A stretch of DNA of 64,000 nucleotides from Paraescarpia echinospica (lineage: Eukaryota; Annelida; Polychaeta; Sabellida; Siboglinidae), in NCBI GenBank assembly GCA_020002185.1, contig CM034535.1:64846757-64910756 (forward strand), written 5' to 3'. Numbering within the stretch: the first letter of the stretch is position 1; each line of letters starts with the position of its first letter. Below the pieces are notes generated by a model, which had not been told where the DNA came from, searched no databases, and saw only the letters and a program-made list of their open reading frames with translations. The position numbers were made by a program, and so were the translations under genes. Shown here piece by piece: positions 12,601-24,600 of the stretch.

Positions 12601-15600
12601 NNNNNNNNNNNNNNNNNNNNNNNNNNNNNNNNNNNNNNNNNNNNNNNNNNNNNNNNNNNNNNNNNNNNNNNNNNNNNNNNNNNNNNNNNNNNNNNNNNNN
12701 NNNNNNNNNNNNNNNNNNNNNNNNNNNNNNNNNNNNNNNNNNNNNNNNNNNNNNNNNNNNNNNNNNNNNNNNNNNNNNNNNNNNNNNNNNNNNNNNNNNN
12801 NNNNNNNNNNNNNNNNNNNNNNNNNNNNNNNNNNNNNNNNNNNNNNNNNNNNNNNNNNNNNNNNNNNNNNNNNNNNNNNNNNNNNNNNNNNNNNNNNNNN
12901 NNNNNNNNNNNNNNNNNNNNNNNNNNNNNNNNNNNNNNNNNNNNNNNNNNNNNNNNNNNNNNNNNNNNNNNNNNNNNNNNNNNNNNNNNNNNNNNNNNNN
13001 NNNNNNNNNNNNNNNNNNNNNNNNNNNNNNNNNNNNNNNNNNNNNNNNNNNNNNNNNNNNNNNNNNNNNNNNNNNNNNNNNNNNNNNNNNNNNNNNNNNN
13101 NNNNNNNNNNNNNNNNNNNNNNNNNNNNNNNNNNNNNNNNNNNNNNNNNNNNNNNNNNNNNNNNNNNNNNNNNNNNNNNNNNNNNNNNNNNNNNNNNNNN
13201 NNNNNNNNNNNNNNNNNNNNNNNNNNNNNNNNNNNNNNNNNNNNNNNNNNNNNNNNNNNNNNNNNNNNNNNNNNNNNNNNNNNNNNNNNNNNNNNNNNNN
13301 NNNNNNNNNNNNNNNNNNNNNNNNNNNNNNNNNNNNNNNNNNNNNNNNNNNNNNNNNNNNNNNNNNNNNNNNNNNNNNNNNNNNNNNNNNNNNNNNNNNN
13401 NNNNNNNNNNNNNNNNNNNNNNNNNNNNNNNNNNNNNNNNGTGTGTGTATCTACCAAGTCCACCATGTAGCCCCCCTGTGTGTGTTTGCTTGCGTGCGTG
13501 TGTGGGGTGTGGGTGTGTGTGTGTATCTACCAAGTCCACCATGTAGCCCCCCCTGTGTGTGTGTGCGTGTGTGGGGTGTGGGTGTGTGTGTGTATCTACC
13601 AAGTCCACCATGTAGCCCCCCTGTGTGTGTTTGCTTGCGTGCGTGCGTGCATGCGTGGGGTGTGGGTGTGTGTCCACCAAGTCCACCATGTAGCCCCCCC
13701 TGTGTGTGTTCAGGTCGGCCGTGTTGAACTCGGATGAGGAGGACAGCGGTGAATCATCAACTGATGAGGAGTGGAGCCTGGAGGAGAAACCCACAGCAGA
13801 GACACCTGATGACAAGTACGTCAACTAAACGATCCGGGCTGGCTACCTATATAACAACTTATTTAATTAGACCATTTCATAGGTAAAGGATCAGTGATCT
13901 GCTCTCCCCAATGTTGTGTTTGTTCAATAACTCAATTAATGAGGTTTGATGTACAGCTTGTTCAGGAACGGGCAATCAGGGGTGACTATTGAGGATAGTT
14001 TTACTATTGCAATAGTGTATTGCAATAGTTGTATTACTGTTGTAATACTATTGCGATAATGTCATAACTATTGTGATAGTACCACAATAGCATTGTGGAC
14101 TAGCGAATACAGTAGATTCCCAAAATGGAGAATCCATGAGTGACGCTGCTAAGGTCGAAGATCTTTGGTCTCAGGTCGATAAGTAGGTAAAATTACAAAA
14201 TGAAATTTAAACAGTAGGTTTACAAACATTGTTTTTTTGTGGCACAAGTAGCCATGTTGATCAATTGGCCAACTATCATTATTATTGGTAGTTCTTGATA
14301 TTAACATCATAGTTTTTCATAAGCCATTTCAAAATTTTTCCACACATTCCTTATGTCTACCAGTAGGCAGTTGTCCCACCCCCTTTTTCCCCACTCTCCC
14401 CCACGTGGCTAGGGATCCTTCAAGATTTAACCATGATTGCCAGCCAAAGCCACAGGTTCCAAAATACTTTGCTGATGGAGACTGCACAATGCATTTAAGT
14501 GAAATTATGTAATAAACACCACCAACGAAGTGGCATTAGTTCACCTCATAATGAACAGCTCATTTGTAGTGAGGTGTTGGAGGATGCTTAATGTGCTGAC
14601 TGCAGACCTTGTTTACTCATACTTGATGACAGAGAAGGCATTAGAAGGCTGCTGGTCTAGCCCAAGGCAGTGGCATGTTGTTAATAGGCTGCTGGTCTAG
14701 CCCAGGGCAGTGGCATGTTGTTAATAGGCTGCTGGTCTAGCCCAGGGCAGTGGCATGTTGTTAATAGGCTGCTGGTCTAGCCCAGGGCAGTGGCATGTTG
14801 TTAATAGGCTGCTGGTCTAGCCCAGGGCAGTGGCCCAGGGCAGTAGCCCAGGGCAGTGGCATGTTGTTAATAGGCTACTTTAGTTCTTTATTGGGCTTCA
14901 TCCATCTCAGTGTTGCTCCTCTGCCAGCCGTCAGATCGGTACACTTGTTTCTGTAGTGGACAAAGTGTGAGGTCACCAGAACGGGACTGTGAAGCCTAGA
15001 GTTCATATCAGTGTTTCATCGTTTGTCAGTGTCCCCACCACAAATGGACACAAGTGGTTGAAAATTTGTTGAAAAGATATCTTGTCAACAACCACGTCAA
15101 CCAATGTTACTGCCTGGGTGCCATGTTAAATGGTAACCCATGTCCTGATGCTGAAGGTGTGAGATGCCAAGATGCACTTCCACCACCTCCATCCTATGTA
15201 GGCAAAGACCCTCGTCTATACAATGCACTGTGTCGTGCAGATCCAGCAGGCAAAAATGTGATAGTTAACCTATATACTTTTTGGAATTTTATACAAATTC
15301 AATCATCTATATACATTTGTATTTCATGTTTGTAATCATTGTTAAAAATAAATAATTGTTTACATTTTTGTAATGAAATCTGTAACATCACGCACACATT
15401 GATTACCAGGTGGTATGATTACGGTACCCAGTGTAAATTAATTGAGCATTGAATTGCATATAAATACATAAATGTACCGGGGGATTTACCATGAAGACAG
15501 ATCAACACGAATAAATGAGTCATACACCATATATTTGGTCAAATATAAAAATTAATCTGCAACATTTAAAATATGATTATTACATGTGCAGCAATGGATA

Positions 15601-18600
15601 CAAAGGATCATTCAATAACAGCATTAAACATAATATTCCTTGCATTACATTTATACATTTAAATTGCATATAGATAATCTCAGATACCAAATAGTAGGCT
15701 AGCACCTGTGATATTTGTAATTAAATATCCAAACGGCAATACTCTTTGACGGACTTACTATCAATAACACATACCTGGTAGGTCTGTATTAGTTTAAACA
15801 CTGTGTTCCCAAATCGAGAAATATATTCAAATGCATCCTAAGTATCATTAACACAGAATCAAATCAGTGTAAAATATCCATAAAGTATAAACTCAACTAG
15901 TTATATTTCTACAATTAAACACGTATATGAGGCACTCCTCTGTGCATAATACAGCATCAGTGTCTTATTGCATTGTATCTAATTCCTTAATACAGATTGT
16001 ATATGTGTGTATGACTATCAGACTATTTATTTCTAATCAATTAGTAATACACCATGACATTAGAGGTAACAATGCTCACCCCAACTTGGAACTGTAGTCT
16101 AAGACAGTGTCTGAGCACTGCTCAGTGCAATCACACCATGCACTGTCTGTAAATAAACAAACAAGTGAAATATAATACTGCTCAGCATTACACTAACCAA
16201 CAAGACTCATTAAATAACTGATATACAACCAATTATCAGTAAGGGTGCGACGATTGATCGCAGTTCACGGTATTCGCGGTTTTAGGCCCACGGTTCGATG
16301 CACGTTTTTTTAATTTGAATACCGCGGTTTATTTGATTTTTTTAAATGGCACATCAGTGTTTCCATAACTTTCACTCTGCTGGGAATCCCGATGATGTGG
16401 TAAGGCGTTTCGGCCAATCACAGCGCTTGATTCCGCTGCACGTGACATGTTTGCATAGGCTATCCCAGACCCAACACACTATCATGGCGAGCAAGGAAAA
16501 GTTTGTCGGTGTTTTAACAAAGCTTGCATCGACATATAGGTTGTATGTTTGGAAATATTTTGGCCATCCAATGTCAGAAACATCTCAGGGAGTCAGAGAG
16601 GTACGGAAGGATACAACTGTCCATAGGATTTGTCGTACGGTAATGAAATACAAGACTGGAAATACCACCAACATGATCCAACATTTGAACAGACACCACC
16701 TAGAATATTCTTCAAATTCGGCTACAAATGTATCGGAAAGTGACAGTAAACCAGTCTCCAATCCCGCCCCAAAACAGCAAAAACTTAAAGAAGCTTTTCA
16801 GTTGAAACAGAAGATGCCGTTCAATTCTCCACGATCGACTGCCACCTCTAACCAAATTGGGAAATTTATAGTGACAGATCTCAAACCCTGCACAGTGGTG
16901 GAAAAGCCAGGATTTAAAGAGCTCCTACATGTTCTGGAATCCAAATATGAGGTATGAACTATACAAATCACCAATTGAAGATTTAATTAAATAGTCAATA
17001 AGATAAATATTTGTAAAAGGCCATACAGTACTGTATCACTTAAGCCATATTAAAGGTCAGTGGTAACTTCGAACTTCAGTAATTACGGACCGGTAATCTC
17101 GGCCCCCTGTTATTGCTAGAGTTCTTGATTCAGAATGATTCCCAATATGGCAGCACAGATGTGATGCCTTCCAGTTTCTATAATTAACAAATCCATAACT
17201 GATATTTGTCAATTAATTTATCAGCAATGAGAAAGGCTCTAGTGGTCTTTGAATATATCATCAGCATCTAAAATTTGATCAAAATAAGAAGACTATATTT
17301 TCAATTCTTACATTTGACCAAAATATGGATATATTTTTTAAAATATAAGCTTTATTACGTGTGAAAAAATATGAATAAAATAACTGACTGCACCGGTAAG
17401 CTTCAGTTTGTATGTTTTTATTTTCAGTGCATCTATTATCATAATTATATTAAATACGATCATTTCAAGTATTATCATTCAAATAATAATAGCTTGCCCA
17501 ACAGAAGATACTGTTGGGCAAGCTAGCCCGGTGTTATCTCGCCATTCCTGGGTCTTCTGTTCCATCCGAGAGGATCTCTTCCACAGCAGGCGATGTGGTG
17601 ACATCGCTGAGGACCAATCTCAAGCCCAAAAATGTGGATATGTTGGTCTTCCTGAACAAAAACTTAGAACTTTAGTTGAGGAAGTCATTTGAGATGACGG
17701 ACGGTTAACAATTTTGTAGTTTGGACTTTACCAAAATGGTATTTTTGTTTTTTAGTCAAGACATAGTTTTGTCCTTTAGTTTTTCTTTTATGATACATTT
17801 ATTTACAATTATTCTACAAGTGACCATTAAAAATAAAGTTTGTTGCTCTTAAAATAGTTTATTAAAATGTATGTGTGATAGATGGTGTGCTTGTGGAAAG
17901 TATCGTGAATAAATAAAACCGCGGACCAAATATCGAAAATCGAATTGAAAATCAAAAAAATTAGTCGTCCCATCCTTAATTATCAGATATAAATGAATAA
18001 ACCCAATAATGACTGATAGTATATCATTATATGTATGCTGACATGATGATTCCCTTAAAAATACACTGAAATAGCATAATTCTACTGTGAGAACACCTGC
18101 TAATAAAGTGTCACATATAAGCTGGAATTGTCTAGCTTTGCAAGTAAGTGTAATTGATAACAACAATTAGAAATTAACTTATTGCTTAAAACACTGATTA
18201 AAACACTTCTGCTAATGTTTCTTATTAACATACAAGTTACCAACTACACTGGGCTTTAATAGTCCTTTAGTAGAAACTCATCACTACCCTGCTAAACCCT
18301 GTTGATGCACTGACTGTCAACATGCTGTCCCTACTCCCTAGGGAATAGCGCCAGCAGACACTGCTGCAGACACAACATGCTGTCCCTACTCCCTAGGGAA
18401 TAGCGCCAGCAGACACTGCTGCAGACACAACATGCTGTCCCTACTCCCTAGGGAATAGAGCCAGCAGACACTGCTGCAGACACAACATGCTGTCCCTACT
18501 CCCTAGGGAATAGAGCCAGCAGACACTGCTGCAGACACAACATGCTGTCCCTACTCCCTAGGGAATAGCGCCAGCAGACACTGCTGCAGACACAACATGC

Positions 18601-21600
18601 TGTCCCTACACCCTAGGGAATAGAGCCAGCAGACACTGCTGCAGACACAACATGATGTCCCTACTCCCTAGGGAATAGCGCCAGCAGACACTGCTGCAGA
18701 CACAACATGCTGTCCCTACTCCCTAGGGAATAGCGCCAGCAGACACTGCTGCAGACACAACATGCTGTCCCTACTCCCTAGGGAATAGCGCCAGCAGACA
18801 CTGCTGCAGACACAACATGCTGTCCCTACTCCCTAGGGAATAGCGCCAGCAGACACTGCTGCAGACACAACATGATGTCCCTACTCCCTAGGGAATAGCG
18901 CCAGCAGACACTGCTGCAGACACAACATGCTGTCCCTACTCCCTAGGGAATAGCGCCAGCAGACACTGCTGCAGACACAACACATGATGTCCCTACTCCT
19001 ATAGCGCTAGGGCCCAGCAGACACTGCTGCAGACACAACATGATGTCCCTACTCCCTAGGGAATAGAGCAGACACTGCTGCAGACGCTGTCCCTACTCCC
19101 TAGCAGACACACTGCTGCAGACACAACATGCTGTCCCTACTCCCGCCAGCAGACACTGCTGCAGACACAACATGCTGTCCCTACTCCCTAGGGAATAGCG
19201 CCAGCAGACACTGCTGCAGACACAACATGCTGTCCCTACTCCCTAGGGAATAGAGCCAGCAGACACTGCTGCAGACACAACATGCTGTCCCTACTCCCTA
19301 GGGAATAGCGCCAGCAGACACTGCTGCAGACACAACATGCTGTCCCTACTCCCTAGGGAATAGAGCCAGCAGACACTGCTGCAGACACAACATGCTGTCC
19401 CTACTCCCTAGGGAATAGAGCCATCAGACACTGCTGCAGACACAACATGCTGTCCCTACTCCCTAGGGAATAGAGCCATCAGACACTGCTGCAGACACAA
19501 CATGCTGTCCCTACTCCCTAGGGAATAGAGCCAGCAGACACTGCTGCAGACACAACATGCTGTCCCTACTCCCTAGGGAATAGCGCCAGCAGACACTGCT
19601 GCAGACACAACATGATGTCCCTACTTCCTAGGGAATAGCGCCAGCAGACACTGCTGCAGACACAACATGCTGTCCCTACACCCTAGGGAATAGAGCCAGC
19701 AGACACTGCTGCAGACACAACATGATGTCCCTACTCCCTAGGGAATAGCGCCAGCAGACACTGCTGCAGACACAACATGCTGTCCCTACTCCCTAGGGAA
19801 TAGAGCCAGCAGACACTGCTGCAGACACAACATGCTGTCCCTACTCCCTAGGGAATAGCGCCAGCAGACACTGCTGCAGACACAACATGCTGTCCCTACT
19901 CCCTAGGGAATAGCGCCAGCAGACACTGCTGCAGACACAACATGCTGTCCCTACTCCCTAGGGAATAGCGCCAGCAGACACTGCTGCAGACACAACATGC
20001 TGTCCCTACTCCCTAGGGAATAGCGCCAGCAGACACTGCTGCAGACACAACATGCTCCCTACTCCCTAGGGAATAGCCAGCAGACACTGCTGCAGACACA
20101 AAGCTGTCCCTACTCCCTAGGGAATAGCGCCAGCAGACACTGCTGCAGACACAACATGCTGTCCCTACTCCCTAGGGAATAGCGCCAGCAGACACTGCTG
20201 CAGACACAACATGCTGTCCCTACACCCTAGGGAATAGAGCCAGCAGACACTGCTGCAGACACAACATGATGTCCCTACTCCCTAGGGAATAGCGCCAGCA
20301 GACACTGCTGCAGACACAACATGCTGTCCCTACTCCCTAGGGAATAGCCAGCAGACACTGCTGCAGACACAACATGCGTCCCTACTCCCTAGGGAATAGC
20401 GCCAGCAGACACTGCTGCAGACACAACATGCTGTCCCTACTCCCTAGGGAATAGCGCCAGCAGACACTGCTGCAGACACAACATGCGGTCCCTACTCCCT
20501 AGGGAATAGCGCCAGCAGACACTGCTGCAGACACAACATGCTGTCCCTACTCCCTAGGGAATAGAGCCATCAGATACTGCTGCAGACACAACATGCTGTC
20601 CCTACTCCCTAGGGAATAGCGCCAGCAGACACTGCTGCAGACACAACATGCTGTCCCTACTCCCTAGGGAATAGCGCCAGCAGACACTGCCGCAGACACA
20701 ACATGCTGTCCCTACTCCCTAGGGAATAGAGCCATCAGACACTGCTGCAGACACAACATGCTGTCCCTACTCCCTAGGGAATAGTGCCATCAGACACTGC
20801 TGCAGACACAACATATAGCCTATTGTGCCAACATCTCAGCAGGGAACATATCAACACAATGATCTCCTTTTGAGTATTAAAGACTCACACTAATTGCTAG
20901 ATTAGGAACCATGCAATTGTGTAGATAGTGCTTCCTTATCCCAAAACTGGAATTTAACCTGTGTATATCATAATACACTGTAAGTGCTGGGGGAATTCCG
21001 CCCACACTGTTAACACATACCAACAAACTGACCTTCCCACAGGGAAAAGTCAATTTACATGCAAGTATTGGAAGATAATTACATTAATCTGCTGTTAGTT
21101 AAATGACTTAAATCCTGGTACAATCCACCCACCTTATATCTGGACTTTCATTCTTTCTGGTGGCAAAAACACAAAACCTCGTAAGAAAATACAGGAGCGA
21201 TTACATCTGTCCAGCTTCTCTCAGAAACTCTGATGGTGTCCCATCACATAACCCTGGCAGTGACCAGGGTATGACCCTTCCATGGTGGCCCTGCGTGGTG
21301 ACAGCTGTGTAAACTGACGGGGTCATGACACAGTTGGACTTCCTGTTTGAAAAAAAGTGCAATGTATTTTACAAAACTCAACCTGCTTTGACATAAGTGC
21401 ATTTGAGTAGTCAGCTTTCCGGGTGTGATTGTAGAAGCTGTTGACAGTAAAATGGTGTATTTTTAGCTAATTTTACTAAGCGGAAGGGTATTTGGCTAGT
21501 TGACCCTTTAGCCGGATTACTCCCTGCACCTATTTGAAAATATTGACGGGTGTCACACAGAGCTAGACATATTAGATTTTGACAAAACTCGACCAGCATG

Positions 21601-24600
21601 CCAATGAGATGATACTAACAGCAGGTGATAAGTTTAAGAAATTTTGTAGGTCACATTTTCTGATAATCACACAAAACGTTAACATGATCGCCAATGGGAA
21701 AACTAACTGTGTGCTGAGCCCTGACACCACTGGGGAAGCTGACCTATAGGCTTTCCCATGCTATACATGTTACACTGGTGAAATGGGGTCTAAAGCTTAA
21801 CATATCAAAAGTAATGAGAACAAAAAGTGTGCTTAGAGTTTAGGAATAATGGAAATAACTAATTAACTAATTCATCAGTAACCCTGCCGGTTACACAAAT
21901 AAGTAAACAAAATTAACTAAAATTAGGCTCATTGTTAATTACAAGTAAAATGTACAACATTTTGAGATGAGCTTGTGGATACTGCCAGTGATAAAGTCTT
22001 TAGTTATGAAAGAATTCGGAAAACGTTCAGTACTACATTGACAGTACACAGGGACATTGCAGGGTGCGCAAGCAAGTACCCAGAGCAGAGGCAGAAGATG
22101 GTGTTGTCGTAAGCAGAATTCTGCATACGGTCTCCCTCTGGTCTGCCAGCATTGGTAGTGTTGCTAAGACAATGTCTTCGTTATGCAGAGGTGCAGTGGC
22201 TAGAACATCAGACTCTCCTCAATTGAGAGAACCCGGGTTCGAATTCTGTGATACCGCTTCAAACCTTAGACAAGTTTGTTGACACTACATTGCTCCAGTT
22301 CACTCAGCTGTATGAATGAGTACCTGGCTATAGAGAGTGGTGGATATTTGTGTACAAATAGTCTTCGCGCATTAATTGCAGCATGGTTGAATGATTCACC
22401 GAGAAGTCGAGATGGTGTTCGATTGATCATATCTTCCAGGGAGTAAAGTGTAAAGCGCTTTGAGCAGTCCTAAGGACTGGATATTGCACTATATCAGAAC
22501 TTACCTTTTTTAACCCATGTCATGAAGTATGATCCATAATGTTGTCGGAACTGTAGGAACGTAGAACAATGTCTCCATGTTACACTGCCTGTTGTGTTGC
22601 AGGGCCGGAGGCAAGGGCAAGAAACTACTGCGGTTTGTCGACAAGATCACGCAGTCCAAGTACTTCCAGCAGGTGGCAGAGTACAAGTACATCCGCAAGG
22701 CGATGGAGGAAGTCTCCAACACCCGTCTCGTCCTCACAGTCGAACTGAAGAGTCTCAGCGGAACACTCGCCATCAACATACCACCCCCACCTACTGACAG
22801 ACTGTGGTACTACTTTACTTTAACTTTGTCGTCTCACTGTAATCGAGGTAAAGTATGTATGTAATACCAGGCCCTTAGCTAGAGACCTATTGTCCCGTTA
22901 TTGGGATGGGTTTGGGGAAAATTATAACAGTTTTCTTTTTCAAATAATTATTCTTTACACAAATAACATGATTTTTCTTTTTCAAATATCATGATTATCT
23001 GTTGGGCAATAGCTCAATTTTATATTCCCAAAAACAAAGTCAAAACAGTGTGTGTATTGTCATAAAATGGGCCTCGTGTTAGGAATTATTATTTTTGTCA
23101 TGGGCAGCGGTGGCTACGACATGTTATATAACCACTTTGTATTTCACTGGAAACATTTTGTTTTCAATCGCTCTTCAAATGTTTGCAATCAGTGTAAATG
23201 TTGGCTGGTATTTCGTGGCAGCTAAGCATTATTTCTATCAAATTGTTGCATCATTTGTTATTGTATCATCATTCCTGTCATTAGATCTTATCATTCCTGT
23301 CATTAGATCTTATCATTCCTGTCATTAGATCTTATCATTCCTGTCACCATATTATATAATATCTTTTATTGTGGCATGTCATTCATGTTACTCTGTTGTA
23401 TAATTACTGTCCCTGTGTTGCATAATTCATGACTCTGTGTCAATAAAATTCAGGTCCCTGTGACATAATTGCTGACACAGCGTCATCATTGATTTATATC
23501 ACTCGTGAGTCGCAAGTGAGCCGGATAATTCCTTTCATCACGTAATATAATTTGCCTATCCATGTTGCTGTCACCAACCAAGTGGGTTGTGCCTCTCATC
23601 CCAGGTACGGCTTCAGAACCAACCCGCGTCTGTGGCTGTCAGCCAAGCCAAAGGTTGGGGACCGGGAGGTGAATGTCTCCCACATCACCGACTGGATCGA
23701 GAAGAAACTTGCTGTTGAATTCCAGGTAAAAGGCGCACGACCACAAACAACCACGCATGACCAAAATGTATGTAGTGTTGGTAACCAAGGTGGGTGTTGG
23801 TGGCACGTAGGAGGTATGTGTGTGTGCAGCTCGCCAAATTTCAGATATGTTCTTCACATTGGAGTAACAAAATTTGCAACTTTTATCATCGCTTGTGGTA
23901 ACTCGTCGGTTCCATTCGCCAGGTGGCATTACTGTGTCAACACTAAATGCTCGTCCGGAAGATCGGATAAGATGCCTAAATTGTGTAACTCCTGGGTGAA
24001 ATACAGACTCAAAATGTTTAATTATGCACACACAAACCATATAGATCTATATACCATCAACGGCCAAACTATCTACCAACACATTATATGACGTGGTCGT
24101 GTGTAGTCGTTCGTCAACTTCGTGGTCATGCGCCTTTTAGTCAAACCCTGTCAAAGTGGCAGCATGTATAAATTTCTGTTATATCATCTTAGAATTCATG
24201 TAGAGCCCATGAGGTGGTCATGTATTAAGTTCGCTAAATCCCAGAAATATATAGCATTCTCGTTGGTGGTGTCTACATTGTGTACTAAATGACAAATTTT
24301 TTATTGAAAATAGATAGTGGCCATATTAAATTTAAAACATTGTTGCCACTGCTCACAAAGTGTACTAGAGGGTGAACTGATGTGTTTCGAGACCATAAAC
24401 TAAGAGCATAAGTAATATTCTTTTTAATTTACAAAAAAAAATATACCCAAAATTGAACTGTACAACAAACATATACACTTGTATAATTGTATTATTTGGT
24501 GTCCTTTATACGTGACCGGGCAAGCAATATAACAGGCCTTCACCAAAATTTAGAAAATGACGGAGTGACAAACAGTCCACCAAAATAATGTAGAGGAGCA

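Larger units (their letters stand above)
11131..13713 (+). other. TEX2 intron 3
   Basis: GT-AG intron. The first 600 bp are AT-rich with nothing recognisable. From about 11765 the intron is simple repeat: a GT-rich tract, then the 72-bp minisatellite with the assembly gap, running right up to the acceptor of exon 4. Confidence 0.8.
16240..17978 (+). mobile_element. hAT-superfamily DNA transposon, internally deleted
   Basis: 1739 bp flanked by a perfect 8-bp target-site duplication ATTATCAG (16232-16239 and 17979-17986). The terminal inverted repeats are TAAGGGTGCGACGA at the left and the complement of TAAGGATGGGACGA at the right, matching at 12 of 14 positions. Inside are the BED-finger N-terminus (16346-16957) and the C-terminal dimerisation segment (about 17500-17675) of a hAT transposase. 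The catalytic core between them is missing. Autonomous hAT elements are usually above 2.5 kb. An 8-bp duplication and this domain pair are diagnostic of hAT. Confidence 0.93.
13816..22602 (+). other. TEX2 intron 4
   Basis: GT-AG intron of about 8.8 kb, the largest in the gene. It contains a cluster of ATTGCAAT palindromes (about 14000-14095), a 40-bp repeat (14647-14870), an internally deleted hAT transposon (16240-17978), the 55-bp minisatellite (18320-20815) and the second SINE copy (22170-22512). Regions 14900-16230 and 20820-22160 show nothing I recognise. Confidence 0.8.

Noticed and set aside
11698..13824. Very long open frames on both strands (up to 708 codons) across the minisatellite and gap
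   Set aside because: The repeat period is 72, a multiple of 3, and the N run carries no stops; composition is pure repeat and the frames cross the 1000-N gap.
15054..15335. 93-codon plus-strand frame in TEX2 intron 4
   Set aside because: No recognised family, no splice context, and typical of chance frames in this sequence.
18320..20815. Possible CRISPR-like or coding repeat
   Set aside because: No variable spacers; stops in all frames; simple tandem array inside a TEX2 intron.
23552..24091. 179-codon frame as an independent gene
   Set aside because: Its middle part is TEX2 exon 6 read in frame; upstream and downstream parts are intron read-through.
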